A stretch of DNA of 6,805 nt from contig CAJBIS010000165.1 in the NCBI GenBank assembly GCA_903953195.1, positions 1 through 6,805 of the forward strand, given 5' to 3'. The stretch comes from an uncultured Actinomycetes bacterium. Its GTDB lineage: Bacteria; Actinomycetota; Acidimicrobiia; Acidimicrobiales; Microtrichaceae. The translations under genes and the position numbers were made by a program. The notes beneath the pieces were generated by a model, which did no database searches, was not told the DNA's origin, and saw nothing but the letters and a program-made list of their open reading frames with translations. Of the stretch, positions 1 through 5,974 are shown in pieces (the stretch's first letter is position 1; every line of letters begins with the position of its first letter).

Positions 1-2156
1 CAGTGCACCTGCAGGCTGCGACGCGGCAGCCGACTCAGGTGCACCACACCCCGGAACTCGCCCACGTCGGAACGCAACAGCACCGGGTCACCGTCCGCGA
101 GTCCGAGCGCCGATGCATCCTCGGCGGACAGATACACCGCGTCACGGACCGCACCGGTGAGCGGATCGGTCTCGGACCACACCATCGAGTTGAACTGTTT
201 GCCGCGTCGGGTGGTCACCAGGAAGCGGCCCTCTGGCAGGTTCCGTTCGGGGGGTTCCAGCGGCGAGAAGCGGGCCCGCCCGGTCGACGTCGGGAACCGA
301 CCGTCGGAACACAGGTGACGCCCACCCCACTGGACGGCATCACCGGTGCGGCTGAGATGTTCGATCCCGGCGTACATCGGAACCACTCGCGCGATCTCGG
401 CGCGCAGCGCCCGGTTGTCGTCCCAGTCGAACGCCGCGGTCAGTTCGGGACGCACGGCTGCGGCGATCTCGGCCAGCAGTCGCCACTCGCTCCGAGCCGT
501 ACCGACCTGCGGCGCGATCTCGGGTGAGAACGCAATCCGTCGCTCCGTCGTCGTCGAGGTGCCGCCACCTTCCTGTTCGTAGCGGGTGGCGACCGGCAGC
601 AGGATCACGTCGTCGCCGGGCACGAGCATCTGGCTGCTGAGCACGATGTCCTGATGGATCCGCGTCGGGACCCGCGCCAGCCCGGCACGCACCGCCGCGG
701 GGTCGGGCAGGACCTCGAGGAAGTTGCCGCCCGACGACCACAGCACGTCGAGGTCGCCGCTCGCGGCGGCGTCGAGCATCTCGGGCGCGGTGAGTCCCGG
801 GGTGTCGGGCACCGGGAACCCCCACTGCTCGGCGAGCGCTGCGGCGTTCGCCGGGGTGACGTCGATGCCACCGGGCAGCGCCGTGGCGTACGCCCCCATC
901 TCGGCGCCGCCCTGGACGCCGGAGTGCCCGCGGATCGGCATCAACCCGGCGCCGTTGCGGCCGACGTTGCCGCGGGCGAGAGCCACGTTCACGATGCCGC
1001 GCACGGCGTCGACGCCGAAGGTGTGCTGCGTGATGCCCATCGACCACACCAGCACGGCACCGGCCGCGTCTGCGTAGCGGTCACAGAAGTCCTCGAGCAC
1101 CTCCCGGCTCACGCCGGCATCGGCCAGCAGGTCGTCGAGCCCGTGCCGGCGAACCGCGGCGATGGTCGACGACCACCCCTCGGTGTGCGCGTCGATGAAG
1201 TCGTCGTCGAGGCGACCGGTGGCGTCGAGGTGGTGCAGCACGGCGTTCGCGAACGCCACGTCGCCACCGGGTCGAACCGGCACGTGCAGATCGCAGATGC
1301 GCGTGCCGAACACCGCCGACTCCACCGACGACGGCACCCAGTACCGGTCGAGTCCGGGTTCCAGGAACGGGTTGATCACGACCACCTGCGCGCCCCGGCG
1401 TTTGGCCTGGTCGAGGTACTTCATGAACACCGGCTGGTTGTTCGCCGGATTCGTGCCCCACAGGACGATCAGGTCGGACTCGATCACGTCGCGCAGCGAA
1501 CACGTCGACGCCGCGACCCCGATGGTCGCCCTCAACCCCAACGTCGACGGCGCGTGACAGACCCGGGCCGCGGAGTCGACGTTGGCGGTCCCGATGGCTC
1601 GGGCCGCCTTGGCCGCGACGTAGTAGGTCTCGTTCGTGAGACCGCGCGACGTCAGGTAGAGCGCGATCCGGTCCGGGGGCGCGTCCCGGATCGCCCCGCT
1701 CACCGCTTCGATCGCCTCGTCCCACGTGATCCGATGGAACCCCGCATCGCCCCGACGGCGGCGCATCGGGTGGGCGAGCCGACCGAGCGCCCGCAGGTCG
1801 GCGCCCGACCGGGCCTCGAGCGCCGAGGCGTCGGCGAGGACGGCGGGGTCGAGCGGGCCCGCGGTGTTGAGTGCCAGCAGCTCCAGCCGGGTGGTGCACA
1901 GGTGGACGCCGTCGATGGTCCAGTCGTGGAGCCCGGCGACGCCGAGCGCGCAACCGTCGCAGACACCCTTGGTCAGCAGCTCCCACGCGAGCCTCGGGTG
2001 CCCGGCGTGCTCCCGGGCGATCCGGAACATGTCGCGATAGTGCCGAGGCTTCTGTTCCCGGACGCCGTTCGGCGACAGACCCGCCCACAGGTCCGGGTGC
2101 AGTCCGATCCGGCGGAGCGGTCCGCGCAGCGGTCGGGGGACGACGGGATCAGCCAA
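1..2156 (-). CDS. fdhF: FdhF/YdeP-family molybdopterin oxidoreductase (formate dehydrogenase-like alpha subunit), C-terminus cut by the window edge
   Basis: An uninterrupted frame of 718 codons runs from a TTG at 2156 off the left edge with no stop. The family binds a bis-molybdopterin guanine dinucleotide cofactor and includes formate dehydrogenases. Features seen in order are KGVCDGCALG (residues 63-72; Cys66 and Cys69, with Cys87 in HLC, are candidate Fe-S ligands), ARVCHAPS (197-204), LWGTNPANNQPV (232-243), RGHSGVQGG (409-417) and a C-terminal dinucleotide-binding domain from about residue 644 (FLVTTRRGKQFNSMVW). ARVCHAPS aligns with RVUHGPS of E. coli FdhH, so Cys200, encoded by TGT, replaces selenocysteine as the probable Mo ligand, followed by His201. 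Relatives are roughly 750-780 residues, so only a short tail is missing. The TTG start overlaps the fdhD stop (TTGGCTGA); no ATG, GTG or TTG lies in frame just upstream, and the next in-frame ATG is at codon 43. FdhD, its usual maturation factor, is immediately upstream. The true substrate (formate or another) is not shown by sequence. Confidence 0.93.
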   Translation of the reverse strand, partial: MADPVVPRPLRGPLRRIGLHPDLWAGLSPNGVREQKPRHYRDMFRIAREHAGHPRLAWELLTKGVCDGCALGVAGLHDWTIDGVHLCTTRLELLALNTAGPLDPAVLADASALEARSGADLRALGRLAHPMRRRRGDAGFHRITWDEAIEAVSGAIRDAPPDRIALYLTSRGLTNETYYVAAKAARAIGTANVDSAARVCHAPSTLGLRATIGVAASTCSLRDVIESDLIVLWGTNPANNQPVFMKYLDQAKRRGAQVVVINPFLEPGLDRYWVPSSVESAVFGTRICDLHVPVRPGGDVAFANAVLHHLDATGRLDDDFIDAHTEGWSSTIAAVRRHGLDDLLADAGVSREVLEDFCDRYADAAGAVLVWSMGITQHTFGVDAVRGIVNVALARGNVGRNGAGLMPIRGHSGVQGGAEMGAYATALPGGIDVTPANAAALAEQWGFPVPDTPGLTAPEMLDAAASGDLDVLWSSGGNFLEVLPDPAAVRAGLARVPTRIHQDIVLSSQMLVPGDDVILLPVATRYEQEGGGTSTTTERRIAFSPEIAPQVGTARSEWRLLAEIAAAVRPELTAAFDWDDNRALRAEIARVVPMYAGIEHLSRTGDAVQWGGRHLCSDGRFPTSTGRARFSPLEPPERNLPEGRFLVTTRRGKQFNSMVWSETDPLTGAVRDAVYLSAEDASALGLADGDPVLLRSDVGEFRGVVHLSRLPRRSLQVH

Positions 2157-3006
2157 CGACCCGCTCGAGCCCCGAGTACACCGTCGTCCGCCCGGACCGG
2201 GTGAACCCGGCGAGCACCAGCCCGGCGCGTTTGGCAGTGGCGATCGCCAGCGACGACGGAGCGCTCACCGAGACCAACGCCGTGAAACCGGCCGACCACG
2301 CCTTCTGGACCATCTCGAAGCTGGCCCGGCCCGAGATCCACAGCGTCGCCGACGGCACCGGGAGGCGACCGTCGAGCAGGAGCCGCCCGATCACCTTGTC
2401 GGCGGCGTTGTGCCGTCCGATGTCCTCGCGCACGACGAGCACCGACCCGGCGGCGTCGAGTGCGGCCGCCGCGTGGCTGCCGCCGGTGGCGGCGAAGAGT
2501 TCCTGCTGGTCGACCACGGCGTCCGGTGCCCCGACCAGCACGCCGGCGTGCACCGTCGTGTCGAGTGGCAACGGCTCGAGGCGTGCCACGAGCGCCTCCA
2601 CGGAGTCGGTGCCGCACACCCCACACGACGACGACACCGTGCCGAGCCGCGGCGTCCGGTCCACGCCCCCGCCCGAGGCGCCACCGGCGGTCGTGACCGA
2701 CACCGTGTTGAACCCGGTGTCGACCGCGGAGCCCGTCGCGCAGTAGCGGATGTCGGTGATGCGGGTGAGGTCGTCGGCCGTCCCGAGCAGGCCCTCGGAC
2801 AGACACCATCCTGCGGCGAGCTCGAAGTCGTGGCCCGGCGTCCGCATGGTGGTCGCCATCAGCACGTCGTCGACACGCAGTTCCAGTGGCTCCTCGACCA
2901 GCACGGTCTCAGGGCGGCGACCCGGACGACCGGCGGCGGGGTCGGGTGCCCCGTCGGCGTGTTCGAGCCGGGCGGCGAGCACCCGGTCGGTTCGGCGGCC
3001 ACCCAT
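2149..3006 (-). CDS. fdhD: FdhD, sulfurtransferase required for formate dehydrogenase activity
   Basis: This 285-residue protein is a full-length FdhD. The family takes sulfur from a cysteine desulfurase (IscS in E. coli) as a cysteine persulfide and passes it to the molybdenum cofactor before insertion into formate dehydrogenase; it acts in the cytoplasm. Visible family marks are VEEPLELRVDD (37-47), the paired cysteines in SCGVCGT (Cys128 and Cys131, the sulfur-relay pair), REDIGRHNAADKVIG and SGRASFEMVQKA. The ATG at 3006 gives the expected N-terminus but has no clear ribosome binding site at normal spacing; the only purine-rich stretch (GAGGG) is about 20 bases upstream, at the end of the permease gene. 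It starts 23 bp after that gene and its stop overlaps the TTG start of the molybdoenzyme by 8 bp, which points to translational coupling between chaperone and client. Confidence 0.95.
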   Translation of the reverse strand: MGGRRTDRVLAARLEHADGAPDPAAGRPGRRPETVLVEEPLELRVDDVLMATTMRTPGHDFELAAGWCLSEGLLGTADDLTRITDIRYCATGSAVDTGFNTVSVTTAGGASGGGVDRTPRLGTVSSSCGVCGTDSVEALVARLEPLPLDTTVHAGVLVGAPDAVVDQQELFAATGGSHAAAALDAAGSVLVVREDIGRHNAADKVIGRLLLDGRLPVPSATLWISGRASFEMVQKAWSAGFTALVSVSAPSSLAIATAKRAGLVLAGFTRSGRTTVYSGLERVVG

Positions 3007-3029
3007 GGGCGTGAGTGTACGAGGTGCCC

Positions 3030-3923
3030 TCAGCCCAGCAGCGAGCGGAGCTCCGAGCCGCCGTAGACGACGGCGAGCACCAGGATGAGCGAGCCGAACA
3101 GCAGTCGGATCGTTCGGTCGGTCGAGCCGACGGTGATGCGTGAACCCACCCGGGCGCCTGGTACCACACCGATCATGAGCGGCAGCGCGTAGCGCCAGTC
3201 GATGTTGCCGAGCGCGGCGTGCGTGATCAACGCGGGGATCGAGAAGATCGCAACCGCGACCAGGCTCGAGGCCACCGCCGTCTTCATCGGCGCCCGCAAC
3301 GGCCCGGTCAGCATCGGCACCATCACGATGCCGCCACCGACGCCGAGCAGTCCGGCGACGAAGCCCGAGATCGCGCCGAGCGCACCCAACAGCCCCAGGT
3401 GATGGTGCGGCGGGCGTGTGGCCCCGGACGCCGGCCGCTCAACGAAGGCCCGGTCGGTCTCACTCGCCTCGATCCCGTCGAGCACCCCGTCGAGTGGCCC
3501 GTCCGGCGAGCCGTCGGCGATCGGCTCGGCCGGAGACGGGGCACGCGTCGCACCGCGGACCACCGTGACGCCGGACCACACCATGAGCACTGCGGTCGCC
3601 ACCATGAGCAGGCGGGCGTCGACGAGCGTGGTGCACAACGCGCCTCCGATGGCGAACACGGCGCCGCTGAGGCCCAGACCGAGCGCGGCCCGCCAGTCGA
3701 CGAGGCCCTCACGGGCGTAGCGGAGCGTGCCTGCGATGGCGCCCGGCAGGATGGCCGGGACGGTCGATCCGACCGCGTCGATCGGGGTCGCGCCGAGCGC
3801 CCGGACGGCCGGTGTGGTGATGACGGCCCCGCCGACGCCGAGCAGTGCGGAGAGGACCCCCGCACCGAACCCGACGACCAGCGCCGCCAGCGAGACGGCG
3901 AGGTCGCCGGCGCTCAGCGTCAG
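3030..3923 (-). CDS. TauE/SafE-family membrane permease (anion/sulfite exporter type), apparent CTG start
   Basis: This 297-residue integral membrane protein has the two-repeat TauE/SafE layout. The first repeat has ALLGVGGAVITTP (26-38) and the second GLLGVGGGIVMVP (191-203), each followed by the typical small-residue helices. Members move sulfite, sulfoacetate or other anions, but the substrate cannot be read from sequence. The halves are joined by a hydrophilic linker of about 50 residues rich in Pro, Asp and Gly (about 125-175) with a HHH run at 173-175. The reading frame is good from the very end of groEL, yet the first ATG, GTG or TTG in frame is a GTG at 3659, which would delete repeat one. 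The best start is CTG at 3923 (M-T-L-S-A-G), overlapping the groEL stop as CTGA; a second CTG lies at 3917. A sequencing error at the junction is the alternative. It is followed 23 bp later by fdhD. Confidence 0.85.
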   Translation of the reverse strand: MTLSAGDLAVSLAALVVGFGAGVLSALLGVGGAVITTPAVRALGATPIDAVGSTVPAILPGAIAGTLRYAREGLVDWRAALGLGLSGAVFAIGGALCTTLVDARLLMVATAVLMVWSGVTVVRGATRAPSPAEPIADGSPDGPLDGVLDGIEASETDRAFVERPASGATRPPHHHLGLLGALGAISGFVAGLLGVGGGIVMVPMLTGPLRAPMKTAVASSLVAVAIFSIPALITHAALGNIDWRYALPLMIGVVPGARVGSRITVGSTDRTIRLLFGSLILVLAVVYGGSELRSLLG

Positions 3924-5545
3924 AAGTCCATGTCGCCCATGCCACCCGGCATGGCGGCACCGCCGGCCTCGGGTGCGTCCGTCACGACGGCCTCGGTCGT
4001 CAGGAACAGCGCCGCGATCGACGCCGCGTTCTGCAACGCCGACCGGGTCACCTTCGCGGCGTCGATGATGCCGGCGGCGACCAGGTCCTCGTAGTCGCCG
4101 GTCGCGGCGTTGAGGCCGTCAGCGGGTCCGGTCAGCGAGCGCACCTTGTCGACGACGACGCCACCCTCGAGGCCGGCGTTCTCGGCGATCTGCTTGATCG
4201 GCCCCTCGACCGCCCGCGAGATGATCCGGGCGCCGGTCGCCTCGTCACCGCTCAGGCTGCCGATGAGCTCGTCGATCGCCGCCTGGGCACGGAGCAGGGT
4301 GACGCCACCACCGGCGACGACGCCCTCCTCGATGGCGGCCTTGGTCGTGGACACCGCGTCCTCGATGCGGTGCTTCTTCTCCTTGAGCTCCACCTCGGTG
4401 GCCGCACCGACCTTCAGTACGGCGACACCGCCGGACAGCTTGGCGAGACGCTCCTGGAGCTTCTCGCGGTCGTAGTCGGAGTCGGTGTTGTCGATCTCGG
4501 CCTTGATCTGCGCGACCCGGGCGTCGATGTCCTCCTTGGCACCGCCGCCGGACACGATCGTCGTCTCGTCCTTGGTGACGACCACCTTGTCGGCGGAGCC
4601 GAGCATGGTGAGGTCGACGCCGTCGAGCTTGAGGCCGATCTCCTCGGAGATGACCTGACCGCCGGTGAGGATGGCCATGTCCTGCAGCATCGCCTTGCGT
4701 CGCTCGCCGAAGCCGGGGGCCTTCACGCCGACCGACGTGAACGTGCCGCGGATCTTGTTGACCACGAGCGTGGCGAGCGCCTCGCCCTCGAGGTCCTCGG
4801 CGATGATGACGAGCGGCCGACCGCTCTGCATGACCTTCTCGAGCACGGGCACGAGGTCACGGACGTTGGTGATCTTCGACGACACGAACAGCAGGTACGG
4901 ATTGTCGAGCGACGCCTCCATGCGGTCGGTGTCGGTGACCATGTAGGGCGAGATGTAGCCCTTGTCGAACCGCATGCCCTCGGTGAAGGCGAGTTCGATG
5001 CCGAAGGTGTTGGACTCCTCGACGGTGACGACGCCGTCCTTGCCGACCTTGTCGATCGCCTCGGAGATGGCGGCGCCGATCTCGGGGTCCGCGGCCGAGA
5101 TCGAGGCGACCTGGGCGATCTGGTCCTTCGAGTCGACCTCGACGGCCAGCTCGTGGATGCGGTCGACACCGACGGCGACGGCGGCTTCGATGCCCCGCTT
5201 GATGCCCATCGGGTTGGCACCGGCGGCCAGGTTGCGCAGGCCCTCACGCACCATCGACCAGGCCAGCACCGTTGCGGTCGTGGTGCCGTCACCGGCGACG
5301 TCGTCGGTCTTCTTCGCGACCTCCTTCACCAGGGCCGCACCGATGTTCTCGTACGGGTCGTCGAGCTCGATCTCCTTGGCGATCGAGACACCGTCGTTGG
5401 TGATGGTCGGCGCGCCCCACTTCTTGGCGAGCACCACGTTCCGACCCTTGGGGCCCAGCGTGACGCGCACGGCGTCGGCCAGCTGGTTCATGCCCGCTTC
5501 GAGCTTGCGGCGGGCTTCGTCGTCGAACTGGATGCTCTTGGCCAT
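3920..5545 (-). CDS. groEL: GroEL, 60-kDa chaperonin (Cpn60)
   Basis: This is a full-length 541-residue group I chaperonin, the subunit of the ATP-driven double-ring folding machine that works with GroES in the cytoplasm. Family marks include TLGPKGRNV near residue 29, NDGVSIAKEIEL (50-61), GDGTTTATVL (85-94) and EEGVVAGGGVTLLRA (406-420). The catalytic aspartates are all present: Asp51, Asp86 and Asp396 match E. coli Asp52, Asp87 and Asp398. The C-terminus is the Gly-Met type (AAMPGGMGDMDF). The ATG at 5545 follows a strong GGAGGA site at good spacing. Two CIRCE elements lie upstream, so HrcA repression under non-stress conditions is expected. No groES is found on either side, so the co-chaperonin must be encoded elsewhere. 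The stop overlaps the presumed CTG start of the permease gene. Confidence 0.98.
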   Translation of the reverse strand: MAKSIQFDDEARRKLEAGMNQLADAVRVTLGPKGRNVVLAKKWGAPTITNDGVSIAKEIELDDPYENIGAALVKEVAKKTDDVAGDGTTTATVLAWSMVREGLRNLAAGANPMGIKRGIEAAVAVGVDRIHELAVEVDSKDQIAQVASISAADPEIGAAISEAIDKVGKDGVVTVEESNTFGIELAFTEGMRFDKGYISPYMVTDTDRMEASLDNPYLLFVSSKITNVRDLVPVLEKVMQSGRPLVIIAEDLEGEALATLVVNKIRGTFTSVGVKAPGFGERRKAMLQDMAILTGGQVISEEIGLKLDGVDLTMLGSADKVVVTKDETTIVSGGGAKEDIDARVAQIKAEIDNTDSDYDREKLQERLAKLSGGVAVLKVGAATEVELKEKKHRIEDAVSTTKAAIEEGVVAGGGVTLLRAQAAIDELIGSLSGDEATGARIISRAVEGPIKQIAENAGLEGGVVVDKVRSLTGPADGLNAATGDYEDLVAAGIIDAAKVTRSALQNAASIAALFLTTEAVVTDAPEAGGAAMPGGMGDMDF

Positions 5546-5550
5546 GGGGG

Positions 5551-5556
5551 TCCTCC
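5551..5556 (-). promoter_or_regulatory. groEL ribosome binding site
   Basis: GGAGGA reads toward groEL and ends 5 bases before the ATG at 5545. It is the strongest Shine-Dalgarno match in the window and fixes the groEL start. The other genes of the presumed operon have weak sites or none, which fits with their relying on coupling to the preceding gene. Confidence 0.85.
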
Positions 5557-5578
5557 GTGGGGTCGGATCCGTGCGGAT

Positions 5579-5605
5579 TTGGCACTCTCACACGATGAGT
5601 GCCAA
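5579..5605 (-). promoter_or_regulatory. CIRCE element, groEL-proximal (near-consensus HrcA operator)
   Basis: The sequence is TTGGCACTC-N9-GAGTGCCAA, a perfect 9-bp inverted repeat with the 9-bp spacer of CIRCE. It differs from the consensus TTAGCACTC-N9-GAGTGCTAA by one symmetrical base in each arm. It lies between the second CIRCE and the groEL start. CIRCE is the known binding site of the HrcA repressor, which needs GroEL for activity, so this would be part of a GroEL feedback loop. Confidence 0.9.
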
Positions 5606-5607
5606 GT

Positions 5608-5637
5608 GTTTTAGCACTCCACGGAGCCGAGTGCTAA
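5608..5637 (-). promoter_or_regulatory. candidate groEL promoter overlapping the distal CIRCE
   Basis: TTAGCA (5637-5632) could serve as a -35 and TAAAAC (5613-5608) as a -10, with an 18-bp spacer. Bound HrcA would then cover the promoter, and transcription would start near or within the proximal CIRCE. The match to vegetative consensus is only moderate. An alternative uses TTGGCA of the proximal CIRCE as the -35. Placement is inference. Confidence 0.35.
5611..5637 (-). promoter_or_regulatory. CIRCE element, groEL-distal (perfect-consensus HrcA operator)
   Basis: The sequence TTAGCACTC-N9-GAGTGCTAA matches the CIRCE consensus at all 18 arm positions. Its centre is 32 bp from that of the proximal copy, about three helical turns, so two HrcA dimers would sit on the same DNA face. 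Its upstream edge contains the TAG stop codon of the CysO-like gene (5636-5634). Confidence 0.97.
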
Positions 5638-5906
5638 CCGCCCGCGACCGCCGGGATGATCGAGATCTCGCCGCCCTCGGCCACCGCCGTGTCGACACCG
5701 TCGAGGTAGCGAACGTCGTCGTCGGCCACGAACACGTTGACGAACCGCCGCAGCGCGCCCTCGTCGTCGAACAGCCGCTCCCGGAACCCGGGGTGTGCGG
5801 CCTCGAGATTGGCGAGGGCCTCGGCCACCGTGGCGCCCTCCACCTGGACCTCGGACTCACCGGCGGTGAGCGTCCGGAGTGTGGTGGGGATTCGGATCGT
5901 GATCAT
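5634..5906 (-). CDS. MoaD/ThiS-family sulfur carrier protein, CysO-like
   Basis: This is a 90-residue ubiquitin-fold sulfur carrier ending in Gly-Gly, the residue pair that is adenylated and converted to a thiocarboxylate in this family. Of the family members I can recall, the C-terminal half (RFVNVFVADDDVRY, then ISIIPAVAGG) most resembles mycobacterial CysO, which ends in ILPAVAGG and supplies sulfur to CysM for cysteine synthesis. A role as MoaD for molybdopterin is possible, and notable because a molybdoenzyme lies in the same block, but the CysO resemblance is stronger. The ATG at 5906 has GGAG (5917-5914) seven bases upstream and gives a natural MITIRIPTTL start; a GTG at 5945 would only add an unlikely extension. 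The TAG stop lies inside the distal CIRCE. Neither the CysO partners cysM and mec nor the MoaD partner moaE is in the window. Confidence 0.88.
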   Translation of the reverse strand: MITIRIPTTLRTLTAGESEVQVEGATVAEALANLEAAHPGFRERLFDDEGALRRFVNVFVADDDVRYLDGVDTAVAEGGEISIIPAVAGG

Positions 5907-5974
5907 GGTCGAGCTCCAACGTGGTGCGATTCCGGCTGGGAACACTACAACTCCCCACCTCGGCGCAGGATTCC

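Noticed and set aside
1081..2088. A 335-codon minus-strand open frame in the same region as the molybdoenzyme
   Set aside because: It is a shifted frame of the true gene; its product is Arg/Pro-rich, while the other frame gives continuous FdhF/YdeP motifs.
654..2204. A 516-codon open frame on the plus strand
   Set aside because: It lies antisense to the molybdoenzyme and the end of fdhD. Its product is Arg/His/Pro/Gly-rich with no family motif, as expected from the reverse of a high-GC gene.
3030..3659. A shorter permease starting at GTG 3659
   Set aside because: It would begin inside the first half of the transporter and lose the conserved ALLGVGGAVITTP repeat that is clearly encoded upstream in the same frame.
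5567..5578. Small inverted repeat ATCCG-TG-CGGAT in the groEL leader
   Set aside because: The 5-bp arms with a 2-base loop are too short to claim an RNA switch or thermosensor; such palindromes are common by chance at this base composition.
3845..5614. A 589-codon open frame on the plus strand
   Set aside because: It is antisense to the whole of groEL and is rich in Asp, Leu, Val and Gly with no recognisable domain. GroEL on the other strand is certain.
5941..5951. An AT-richer patch (AACACTACAAC) in the divergent gap between the sulfur carrier and the glycosyltransferase, possibly a -10 for either strand
   Set aside because: TACAAC (plus) or TAGTGT (minus) could be -10 boxes, but no matching -35 is found at 16-19 bp on either strand, so no promoter is called.
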